64,000 nt of DNA from Caenorhabditis remanei (taxonomy: Eukaryota; Nematoda; Chromadorea; Rhabditida; Rhabditidae). The position numbers were made by a program, and so were the translations under genes. This document shows positions 48,446 through 58,207 of this stretch, one piece after another. Below the pieces are notes generated by a model. It ran no database searches and had not been told where the DNA came from. It worked only from the letters and a program-made list of their open reading frames with translations. Each line of letters begins with the position of its first letter. Position 1 is the first letter of the stretch. The stretch covers positions 8,556,001 through 8,620,000 of the forward strand of contig NC_071331.1 in NCBI RefSeq assembly GCF_010183535.1, read 5' to 3'.

Positions 48446-48983
48446 CCTCCCGCAAACAGACGAATCTGTGTTAAAACACAGCAAGAAGCGGCAGTACCTT
48501 TCACCAACTTAGCACAAAAAATAAAACCGAAAAACTATAGCCAAGTGGCTTCGTCCCGAGGGAGAAGCACCCAAACGAGAACAATCCCGCTCGACATCCA
48601 GCACGAAACGACATCGGGCATCACACGAGACTTCTGATCGATTTTTCCCAGTTTCCGAATGGTTCGGGGCGAGCGAAACGCCTCGAATTGCTTCGAGGGG
48701 TGTCGGAATCGCGAAAACCGTTCGTAGTCCCGAGAAAACCGAGGGAAGTTGACCAGCAAACGACATCCGAAGCCACAGGGCACGAGGGAGCCATCCAAAC
48801 CAATCGCGAACTTCTGATCGATTTTTTCTCAGTTTCCGATGGGTTCGGGACATACGAAACGCCTCTAGTTCATTACTCGAACGTCTCCGATGTGATCTGT
48901 TAGCTAGAAGCACTACACCCTTCCGCAAACGGACAAGTCCGTGTTAAAACACAGCAAGAAGGGGGCAGCACCGTTCACTAACG
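48446..48983. repeat. ~462 bp imperfect tandem repeat in leader
   Basis: The block beginning CCGCAAACAGACGAATCTGTG (48450) recurs at ~48912 as CCGCAAACGGACAAGTCCGTG; both continue into TTAAAACACAGCAAGAAG. A CTTCTGATCGATTTTT segment is also repeated (48630 and 48810). Confidence 0.75.
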
Positions 48984-49121
48984 TAGCACGAGGGATGAGA
49001 ACAAGAAACGAAACCTCAAAGCGTGTCGAAATCGCGAAATCCAATCGTAATCCCGAGAAAAAAGCGAGGGAAGTGGACCAAAACAGCAGCAAACGAAGCG
49101 ACGAAGCACGATGCAGTCAGA

Positions 49122-49440
49122 GTACCCAATCCGTAGAACTTCTGATCGAATTCTTGCCCGCTTCCGGTTTTTTCGGAATTTTCGAAAAATTTCGAAATCC
49201 GAAAAAATGGGGAATTGGGGAGAAAAACGAGGGAAGCGGGAGAGGGCGAAGACAACTGACGCAAATGAGCACGAGGCAATCAGAGTACCCGATCCGTAGA
49301 ACTTCTGATCGATTTCTTGCCCGCTTCCGGGTTTTTCGGAATTTTCGAAATATTTCGCAATATTTCGAAATTCGAAAAACGGGGGAATTGGGGAGAAAAA
49401 CGAGGGAAGCGGGACCGGGCAATAACGACTGACGCCCGCG
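49122..49440. repeat. 163 bp tandem pair near the 5' LTR
   Basis: Units start at 49122 and 49285 with GTACCC(A/G)ATCCGTAGAAC and share GCCCGCTTCCGG, a TTTCGAAATA-type AT/CG patch and GGGGAATTGGGGAGAAAAAC. They lie ~0.7-1 kb inside the 5' LTR. Confidence 0.85.
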
Positions 49441-50142
49441 AAGCTCGAGCCATCCATTTGAGTCGATGCGAGGGCGGTCCGATCGATTTCCAACCAATTT
49501 TCAGAAAATCCGTTGAAAAATCCTCGAGGAGAGCGAATCCGAGGTTGATGTGCGTAGAAATCGAGTGGAATTGGGAATTTTCGCCGGGAAAATGTGCGGA
49601 ATGCCGAAAAACATAGAATTTTCCGAGAAAAATTCGATTTTTCAGACAAACAGCGAATTTCGAGGAGAAAAATCCGAATTTCTCGAGTGTCCGAGTGTTT
49701 TCGGGCCTTTTCCGTCGATTTTCTAGCTGGTTTTCGCGAAAAATCGCGAGAACGCCGCCGAAAAGCGAGGGAATGATGCAAAAATCGCGCTGAAATTCGC
49801 GCAAAAGTGGGAAGGCCTAAAGCCGCTTTGCGGCGCAGCGCTTCGCACTAGAGCGCAGTTGCTACCCAAATTTAAAGGTGGGGCCTTAAATGGCGCCAAA
49901 TTCAAAAAAGGGAAGCGGAATTTCGCGAGAAAAAAGCAACAAAAAGACCGAAATTGCGAAATGCAAAGAAGTTTTCGCCGTTCTAATGTATTTTCAAGGA
50001 AAAACACGAGAATCGCAGCACATAAAAAATCGAAAAATCGATTTTTTCGGACAAAATATGGGCAAACCGACTGATTCGTCCGTGTCGAGGGGAAAAATCG
50101 ATAACTCGAAATTTTCCGGTCTAGCGGAGAAAACCTGGTCAA

Positions 50143-50151
50143 GATGCACCA
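50143..50151 (-). other. Primer binding site, tRNA-Gly type
   Basis: Two bases inside the 5' LTR, the minus strand reads TGGTGCATC. This is complementary to a 3' end GATGCACCA, as in tRNA-Gly(GCC), over nine bases. Position and sequence are what a BEL element needs to prime minus-strand synthesis. Confidence 0.75.
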
Positions 50152-50153
50152 AA

Positions 50154-50884
50154 TGTGGCCACCCCTTCTGTCTCCAGAAGGCCGCCGGTAATGTGCCGAG
50201 TAGGGTGGGAACATGAGCCCAAATTATACTTCCGATAGGTGGTTCAGTGGGTTTAAAGGAAGTGCCCGATGTGCTGACAATTCAAGTATTTACAAGAACC
50301 ATTTATTATAGGGAAAAAGCATGTCCCGCGAGGGACTGCATTAAAAACCTATTCGGTTCTGCCTTTTACAATACAAATAGAATTTAAAGGGAAAAGGGCT
50401 ATCGAGGGAACTTAATAGCGACTCTGCAAGCGCCCGATACACGTATCGGGAGCTCTCGAGGGGCTACAAGAAGCTCTCTAACAACTTCTCTTACAAAACA
50501 CAATAATAACTCTCTTAGAGAGAGAGGAAAAACAACACTAAGGAACAACTAAATTATTAATGGCTTTAGGCCAAGCGAGGGGAGTCGGTCGAGTACGGTC
50601 ACAGTCGTTTAGCAGGTGTGCGCGTGGCGAGACCAGCGGACGTCGGAAACAGCGTGCGCCTTTGACTGGAGAGACGCAGACACGACTAAATGGCGGCAAC
50701 TTGAATTGTGGAATATTACTTCCGCCTGAAATGGGGTTAAAGAGACAGGGAAGAAGGGAGTTAATTAACAGAAAGTAAAATACGTAATAAGTATAAACTA
50801 AATTAGAATAATTTAGTGATACGAATTACATTTTAGTTTGGAGTGGGACAGGAACCTGATTCGGGGACCAGGAGACTGTCAACA
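50154..50884 (-). repeat. 5' LTR of the giant element
   Basis: Same length and, where compared, the same sequence as 28438-29168. The promoter should lie in its 50884-proximal part on the minus strand. It is followed outward by the GTTCC target duplicate and host sequence (TTGAAAAAATACAATTT) that has a paralogous counterpart at ~52972. Confidence 0.93.
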
Positions 50885-50967
50885 GTTCCTTGAAAAAATA
50901 CAATTTTTGAAATTTTTGAAACTGTGAAAATCTGTAAACGTCAAAACATTTATTTTATCAGGAATGC

Positions 50968-51572
50968 TGTAATGACACTTTAGAGGGACGGTGGGCCCGT
51001 GTCACACTTAGAATGTGAGAGTAACAGAAAGAGGAGAACACTAACAAACTTTATTGACGTGAATAACTAATGAGACACTTTGTCATCAACAGTCGAGGCT
51101 TCTTCAGTAGATCTGATTGTTATGGGCGGCTGGTTGTCCGTATTGGAACAGGTTTCCTCGACGAGGTGGTTTGAGCTTGAAGCAGCTTCGCAGGCAGATA
51201 AAAAGACCCTCGGAGCCATTGTGCCAAAGGTTCATCGGTCTCCACGGTAGAACATCGGTGAGTGAATGATCGAGAGACAACGACTTCTGACGGCTTCCTT
51301 TTTCTTTTATGCACAGAATGTAGAGCGATGTTGTTATCGTAGGGTCATCAGGTTGAGTTTAGGAGAGCACGTCCAAAACAGTATTGGTTGCAGTATGGTT
51401 GGTCACGGTTCACGTTTCACGCAGTTGTTGGTGTTCATTTTATTGTTTATTATATTTTGAGTAAATTGTGTAAGTCTGGGAATGGACCAGGCTTAATACT
51501 CAAGGTCGTGAATTAAGACCTATTAATTCCGAGACAAATGCTTTTAATTTGACCAGTGAAAATTCCTGATCC
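50968..51572 (-). mobile_element. Candidate ~605 bp solo LTR
   Basis: Compared with the paralogous segment at ~53005-53070 (an empty site), ~605 bp is inserted after AGGAATGC. The insert starts TGTAATGACAC and ends GATCCA, so it has TG...CA ends. It contains AATAAA on the minus strand near 51047. No target duplication is visible, and about four bases of the empty site are missing. Not related by eye to the 731 bp LTR. Confidence 0.45.
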
Positions 51573-51926
51573 ACGGAAATTGTATAGGATTAGGGAAGCG
51601 CTGGTTTTAAATACACAGGAAATCATAAACTATTACTCGTAGAGGGAGAAGGAATTGTTTAATATTATCGAGCGACCATCAGCGCAATAACCCTCTCTCG
51701 ACATAGACCCACATTGTATAATTCTGATGAAGGTTTGGGACAAGGGTTTGAAATTTTTAGAGCAGTTCCGTTTTCAAATGAAGATTTCAAAACTTTTTTT
51801 AAAGAGACTAATCCAGAAGCAACTTCATTTGGTCCATAATTTACAGAAAGTGGATTACCGAATAAAAAGATGGTTTTTCAAAAACTTGCAAATTAAATAT
51901 TTATTCAATGGTTTATGTCAAAAAAA
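51573..51926. other. Intergenic 3' flank
   Basis: Resembles 53040-53170 (CATAAACTATTACT and TATAGGATTA.GGAA), i.e. part of a duplicated intergenic segment. No gene. Confidence 0.5.
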
Positions 51927-52555
51927 TCAGGAAGATCTGTACCAATAAATAGAATATTGTTTCCAATCGGCTGCGTTTTGATATAGGGCTTTACAATCTG
52001 TGTACAATGCAGAACTGAGCGCTTGGAAATTCGGAAGATGTGCATCCGTGCACGTTTTCTGTTTCACTAGCTCTTCGGATAAACATGGATCAAAGAATCC
52101 TTGACAAGGACTCAAATCAACTTCATCTGATGGAGGTCTCGGAATAGAGTTACAGATTCTTTTGATCTCTTTGAGAGTTCCATTTCCCAAACAAGATTCC
52201 AGTTCTCTGTAGTAAAAACCAATCGCCCATTCTACTTGTTGTAAGAATATATAAAATATCTGAGCGCTCGAACATTTTGGCAATCTAGAACAAGATATAA
52301 CCTTTCCGATTTCTGCAGCAAGGTTCCGATCCATCCACTCTTCATTCAAACCGAGATCGTCAATTCTGCTGAACACAGTTCTGTTCTGAAAATATTATAA
52401 ATTTTGCTTAATTTTTTGAAATATTCAGGGAATACCTTTACGCACCCAAGCATTTCATTGAAATCCTCAACACATTGCTGATCAAGAACAGTTGGAGCAA
52501 TAGTTTCTTGCCCGGAAATAGCAACAGGAACCAAAATTAGAAGGAAGAAAAACAT
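51927..52555 (-). CDS. Secreted protein, full-length family member
   Basis: Exons 52442-52555 and 51927-52385, intron 56 nt, phase 0; 190 residues. Signal peptide MFFFLLILVPVAISGQ; exon 1 ends EMLGC. Exon 2 parallels 26456-27062 through to the C-terminus (YSIYWYRSS against YSIDYYRSS), so both are complete. The giant element and the candidate solo LTR lie immediately downstream. Confidence 0.85.
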
Positions 52556-53913
52556 GGTTTCTATGACTGTAACTATTTTTGCGCTAAGATTTTATAGTTG
52601 GAACGAACAATAAAAACGACAGGGAAAATATCGATGTGTTTTTTGTTCAACCAATGACTAACCAATATTTTTTCCAAAAAAGGTTTTGTATGTTTTTCTG
52701 AAAAGAAAGCAACGCATTGTCTGGGAAACAGTAATCGAATAACATGATATTTGGAAGAATCAAAAACCAATCACCTATTTTTCTGAAGTACATTTTTGGT
52801 AGATGATGGGCGGGACTGTTTCCCAAATGATTACCATTTTATAAGTAACATTCAATTTTAATATTCGTGATACAAAGTTTAACATGTCAAAGCTAATATA
52901 TTCATGTCTCGAGACTTATCTGGGAACTGTCGAATCTGTGGTAAAAATTTTGCCTAATGCAATTAACAACGCCTTAAAAAATACAATTTCTGAACTTTTC
53001 GAAACTGTGAAAATCTGTAATTGTGAAAAAAAATTTAGGAATGCTCTTTCGGAAATTTTATAGGATTACGGAACCGCTAAAAACAGTTTTGATACATGAT
53101 GATAGGGTTTCCCGAATCACCATTGCGGCGTGTTAACACAGAAAAGCATAAACTATTACTTGACGACTGGAGTAGTAAGTTTTACAAACTTTTCTGGCTA
53201 CCCCACTGGTTGAAAAACTTTAAAAGTAGAAGTTGTTTTGTTTTTAAAGATTGGAAAGAATCAAAAACTGCGATCAATAGTTCTGAAACAATCTTCATTA
53301 TATTCTGAAACATGATGAGATGATTTGGTGCAGCAGCAAACAACTCTCTTGAAAAATTATTTCATGAAGGCGCATTGATTGTTTCTATTGTTGCGGCCAA
53401 TTTAATGTGTTTCGAAAATGAGAAAAGTAGTTTTTGCCTATCTGTTGAAAAGTAGCTTTAATGCTGCTTGTAGAAATTACATGAACTTCTGATAACCACG
53501 AAGCATGATTTTGAAAATCAGGAATAGCACAGGACTGAGTTTGTCGGATAAGATCAAGCAGCACATGTTCTCACCATTCATCTGTAACACTTGAAACTGT
53601 TGAAAAAACTGTATTATTGTCGTTTTTACGTCTTTCAAAACAACTGTATATTGATCGAGCTTTTCTTTTTTCAGCAGGTTTTATGACTTTTTTGAAACAT
53701 AACAAGTGTTTCTGAAAAAGTGGGTTAAACGAGACAGTTTTGCAAGAATTTAAATGATAACTCTAAACTTATTGAAGATCACATTTAGTTTCAGTTTCAC
53801 TTTGATAATTTTAGTTTCAGTGATATCAGGTGCAATAATAATATAATAATATAGGTTTTATTTCAAATAATCACATGTAACCATCGAGAAACATCATACA
53901 TATCAATTAATGC
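52556..53913. other. Intergenic with a duplicated segment
   Basis: 52650-52810 matches the upstream region of 26456-27062; 52970-53170 is the empty-site counterpart of 50890-51640. No gene recognised. Confidence 0.55.
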
Positions 53914-54791
53914 TCAGCCAGCGTTAATTTCATAATTTTTGATTTCCAATACAAATTGATGTTCCATCAAACATTTAGCCCGATATGCAAAGATCCAACG
54001 TCTAAAAGGCTGAACATCCTTCGGCTCACAGTTTGGTTGTTGCTTCAGATTTGTGGAAAGACATTTCAAATTTGAAATTAGTCCATTACAATCCCTGTCG
54101 CTCACTTTATTGCATACTGATTGAATTTTATAAAATCCTTCTGGTGTCAAACAATGCGACAGTTTCTCATAGTAATGATCAGTAATCCATCGTTGATTGA
54201 AGAGATAAGATTGGAGGATTCTGGAGCTGTTGCAGTTCAAAAATCCAGAACAGTCGAGGACATGAGTGATCTCTCGAACGAATTCTTGATCTTTGGCTTG
54301 ATCGAGAAATGGGATATCGTCGATTTGGCTGAATTGAACAGGGGGCTGAAAAATATTACTAGTAAGGTGTTATGGTTTACAGGTCGAAAATTTTGGATGA
54401 TGATTTATTGTAGAATAATAGCGTGACCTTAAAAATGGAACAGGAAGCGACGACAATCTCTATCTCTCGAGATCTAACAGTAACTTGAAACTGCAATTAG
54501 TTGAAAAATTGTGTTCAGTAAACGAGTCGTAGCAAAACCTGTTACTTTCCATTGGCGTCAAACACAATTTTAAAACCAGTTTTTTTTTGATTCTAGGGAA
54601 AGTAGTCACTTTTTTACATCAGAAGTGAACCCCAAGCACTTGTAAGTTTGAACAACCTAACTCACCCTAAAACATCCCACAATCTTATCAAACTCCGCCT
54701 GACATTGCTCATTGGTGACAACTGGTGGTGGGGTACCCCATTGTCCGAATACTGATAACGGGAATAGGATAGTAAACCAATAAGAAATCAT
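53914..54791 (-). CDS. Divergent secreted Cys-rich protein
   Basis: Exons 54666-54791 and 53914-54345, phase 0; the intron (320 nt) is unusually long for this family. 185 residues. Signal peptide MISYWFTILFPLSVFGQ. The mature part has the family framework (CQAEFDKIVGC; LDCSGFLNC; WITDHYYEKLSHCL; IQSVCNK) but is otherwise diverged. It lies just downstream of the RING/B-box gene, mirroring the family fragment next to the second RING-gene copy at 62370. Confidence 0.78.
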
Positions 54792-55003
54792 TTTGCCACA
54801 TGTTTTGTTGTTTCAGGTACAATATTTATAGGTGGCGGGAACAATTGAAATATTAATTGTACCAGCATTGATGAAAAATAATTTGAAATATTTCTTTTCC
54901 ATTCCGGAAAGGAAAACTTTTGATCAAAAATTTCTAATTAGTTTTTTTTGAACAAGATGATAAAAACAAAATAAATTGTTATTAGTCACGTAAAACATCA
55001 AAA

Positions 55004-57489
55004 TCATTCGAAATTATTGAACATGGCAACCCGGGTACTGACTAGTTTGGTATTTCGTGGAGCAGGTTGTTGCGACGGGGAAGATGTAGAAGTTTCGCTG
55101 ATGTCGTGATTCACGTCAACATCTGGAGTTTTCGAATCGGACGTATTTTGTGTCTTCGCCAGGTCTGCATTTACTAAAAATTTGGCTCTCATGACTGGTC
55201 TTGGCACATTCAGCGTGGTTCCATTGTCTGATTGTGTTCTTTTCTTGAAACCGGCCAATAGATTTTCAAACTTAAAGTTTTCTTCAGTGTCCGCGTTCGC
55301 CAAAGGAGCCGAGTTGAGAACTTCGGATTGATTTTGGATTCCGGTCTCATTGGTTTCAACTGCGGCAGGCTGTTGAGTCGTAAGTAGATTGTTGGATTCT
55401 GGAGCTGACTCTTGAACCATCTCTGAGGGTGTCGAGGAGGAAGATCTTCCCACTTGCTTCGATATATTTTCAGATGGTGAAAAATTTGGTTCATCTAGTA
55501 GTTGATTAGCAATATGATGATCCTCCGAATTATCAGAAGATGTTGAAACAGCAGAACCGTCAGTTTCGAGATCACCACTTTCTGTTTCTGTGACCCGATT
55601 TGAGTCACCATTCTCAAAGAAATCAGTAGTTTCGGAACTTTGAACAGCCTCTCCGGTGGTAGTTAAATTTCTGATGCGATCAGCGATGGTAGAATCAGTA
55701 CAGTCTGTAGCAGGTCGTGAAGCAGCAATCTTTGTCTTTATATAATTCTTGTTGCCAATTGGTTGCTGCTCGATTTTGTTGAAATGATCAATGTGAGAGC
55801 GGACTCCTTGAGTGGGAGAGGAATCAGTCGTTCCTTGTGAAGACTCTTCAGAATGCTCGCCTGGAGACAGTTCTTCCGGTTCAATCACTTCTTCTGCAAC
55901 TGCAGAATCTGAATCTTCAATCCTGGAAGACAGTAGAATCGGTGTTTCAACAACGGGCTCCTCATCATGAGTTTCTGAATCTGTGAAAATCATTGATGGG
56001 CAAACGGATTCTGACATTAGAGAGTCTATGGAACTGTCAGTGCTTTCTGGAACAACATCAGTGACGTGTCCTGATTGAGATGTTCTGTCGTCTGGTTCGG
56101 AAACATTATCCACCACTTCTGCACTAGAAATCACGTGAGAACGAATGGATTCTTGAGTTGCTGAGTCAATCGGTGATTCACAAATTTCTGTTTCTGCAGC
56201 CGAGTCAGCGGCGTCCGAATGTTGTACAGCCTCTCCACTTGGATGCTCGATCGTATCATTAATGGTATTCTCAGTACAATCTTGAGCAGGTAGTGAATCA
56301 GCGATCTTTGTCTTTGTATAATTCTTGTTGCCAATTGGTTGCTGCTCGATTTTGTTGAGATGCTCTATGCGAGAACGGACTCCTTGAGTGGGATGAGAAT
56401 CACCTGTTTCTGGTGCAATGGGGTCTGAAGGCTCACCAGAATGCTCGCCTGGTGATTGCTCATCAATCACTCCTTCTGCTATTGTAGCATCCGCATCACT
56501 GCTGGAAGACAACAAAATTGGAGTTTCCTGAACTGGCTCCTCATCGTGAGTTTCTGAATCTGTGAAAATCATTGATGGGCAAACGGATTCTGACGTTGAA
56601 GAGTTTATGGGACGGTTAGTGCTTTCTGGAACAACATCAGTGGCATGTCCTGATTGAGATGTTCCGTCGTCGCGATCAGATTGTCTTGATTCAGAAACAG
56701 GCGTCAAATTTGATAACATCATCCAAATCCTCTCCACATCCTCTGACTCGAAAACCATAGAAGGAAGAGATGTTTCTTGAGTTGCTGAGTCAATCGGCGA
56801 TTCACAAGTTTCTGTTTCAGCAGCCGAGTCAGCATTTCCAGAGAAAACAGGAGTTTCGGAACTTTGAGCAGCGAGTAGGTTAGTAGTTGGAGTTGAGTCA
56901 GTACAGTCTTGAGCAGATAGTGAAGCAGCAATCTTTGTCTTTATATAATTCTTGGTGCCAATTGGTTGCTGCTGGATATTGTTGAAATGATCTATGTGAG
57001 AGCGGGCTCCTTGAGTGGGAGGAGAATCACTTGTTTCTGGTGCAATGGAAGCTGAAGGCTCACCAGAATTCTCGCCTGGAGATTGTTCTTCTGGCTCACT
57101 AGCTTCTTCTGTCATTATGGAGTTTGCATCACTGTTTAGCAGTTTACAAGACGATAAAATCGGAGTCTTGATAGGTTGCCCCTCAGGATGAGAATCTGGT
57201 TCCGATAACAGCATTGAAAGGTAAACGGGTTCCGAAGCTTGAGAGTCGATGGGACGATGGCTGCTTTCTGGAACAACATCAGTGACGTCAGTAATAGTTC
57301 CTTGTGAAGACTCTTCAGGATGCGCGCGTGGAGATTGTTCTTCAACAACTTCTTCTGCTATTGCAGAATCTGCATGACATCTTGAAGACAGCAAAATTGG
57401 AGTTTCCACAACTGGCTCCTCATCATGAGTTTCTGAATCCTTGAAAATCATTGAGAGGCACACGGATTCTCGAACTGTAGAGTCGATGG
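55004..57489 (-). pseudogene. 3' part of RING/B-box gene B, cut off by an LTR
   Basis: A long open frame of acidic Ser/Glu/Pro-rich repeats: units of ~200-220 residues carry ESVCPSMIF, SETHDEEPV, ETPILLSS and QPIGNKNYIKTKIA. The C-terminus (LVSTRVAMFNNFE) matches gene C at 62760. At 57489 the gene sequence stops and an LTR begins; adding back two bases would restore the frame with the part at 58208 and above. On its own this segment has no proper start codon, so it is probably untranslated unless spliced around the insertion. Confidence 0.75.
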
Positions 57490-58207
57490 TGTTGTCAACT
57501 GTACCATGCTTTGCATTCATTTGACAACTTGAAAGCACTTTAATGACTCCCTAAGGTTTTGCCCACAAAACTAGAGTCATTAAATGCTTTTATTATTTCC
57601 GGTTTACTATATTTCCCATTTTACCGTGTTAAATTACGTTAAAACTGCTCATAAAGCAAACCACACTCACAATAATTATATTTTGAATGCCCGCGCTTTT
57701 GTGCGGGCACCCACGCAGTGAGGGGCACCCACGCAGTCGACTATATAAGGCGACCGCGCGCCCTCACTCGAGTGACTATTCCAATAGGTCTTTCACTTAT
57801 AATTATTCACTACTTTTCGCGGTGTCCCGTGTCGGTATAAATTCCGACCAGCGCCCGCTATTCACTGACGCTCTTCAATCCGTATAACACGGACAGAAAG
57901 GTAAGACTGAGTGTAAAAGTGTGTAAATTTGCTCCCAAAAACGTCTTCCCCTCATAAGGGTTTTCGTATGCTTTTCTCCCTAAAATTCAATCAATCCCGG
58001 AACATCCCTTCGGCCGCTCCATCGGACCGCCCTTTCGTATAATAATTGTTCCTTATATTCCTTTCAATAAATTGGGATTCGTTCAAACTGTGTACTGTTA
58101 TCTGCTTGCACCGCTTATCACACCGCTACCCTCACCAAACAGACATTACACTTAACTCCCCGGACATGGGTGGGCCCGCCGACGCCCGCTAGACCCACTT
58201 GTCCACA
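57490..58207 (+). mobile_element. ~718 bp solo LTR inside a coding exon
   Basis: Starts TGTTGTCAAC and ends GTCCACA, as BEL LTRs do. Has CTATATAAGG near 57741, a palindromic GCCCGCGCTTTTGTGCGGGC near 57688 and AATAAA near 58066, all on the plus strand, antisense to the host gene. It interrupts a codon series shared with the gene's own repeats. No target duplication; two host bases appear lost. No coding capacity. Confidence 0.75.

Larger units (their letters stand above)
44805..50142 (-). other. 5.3 kb leader of the giant element
   Basis: No supported gene. The sense strand carries many CCTCG motifs and a set of internal repeats: a 19-mer at 46052-46070 and 46208-46226, a ~75 bp block at 48446 and 48908, and a 163 bp tandem pair at 49122-49440 rich in TTTCGAAA. 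Long minus-strand frames at 48978-49804 follow the low-complexity repeats and are probably not coding. Confidence 0.6.
28438..50884 (-). mobile_element. 22.4 kb BEL/Pao LTR retroelement with accessory genes
   Basis: Bounded by 731 bp LTRs (28438-29168 and 50154-50884) that I found no difference between, and by a 5 bp target duplication GTTCC (28433-28437 and 50885-50889). Sense is minus: primer binding site at 50143-50151, then a ~5.3 kb leader, accessory genes (44.8-39.0 kb), a 4 kb gap, gag (34895-32322) and pol (32347-29117, ending in the 3' LTR). Typical BEL elements are 5-10 kb. The reverse transcriptase is recognisably BEL, but RNase H and integrase are missing, so retrotransposition would need help in trans. 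Intact LTRs and target duplication suggest recent insertion. Confidence 0.92.

Noticed and set aside
47758..48637. Plus-strand frames of 128 and 136 codons in the leader
   Set aside because: Opposite to all genes of the element, no splice partners, no domains; GC-rich leader composition makes long frames likely.
48978..49804. Long overlapping minus-strand frames (up to 267 codons)
   Set aside because: They run through low-complexity TTTCGAAA/GAATTCCG tandem repeats and the products are Phe/Ser/Arg-rich strings; open length is explained by composition.
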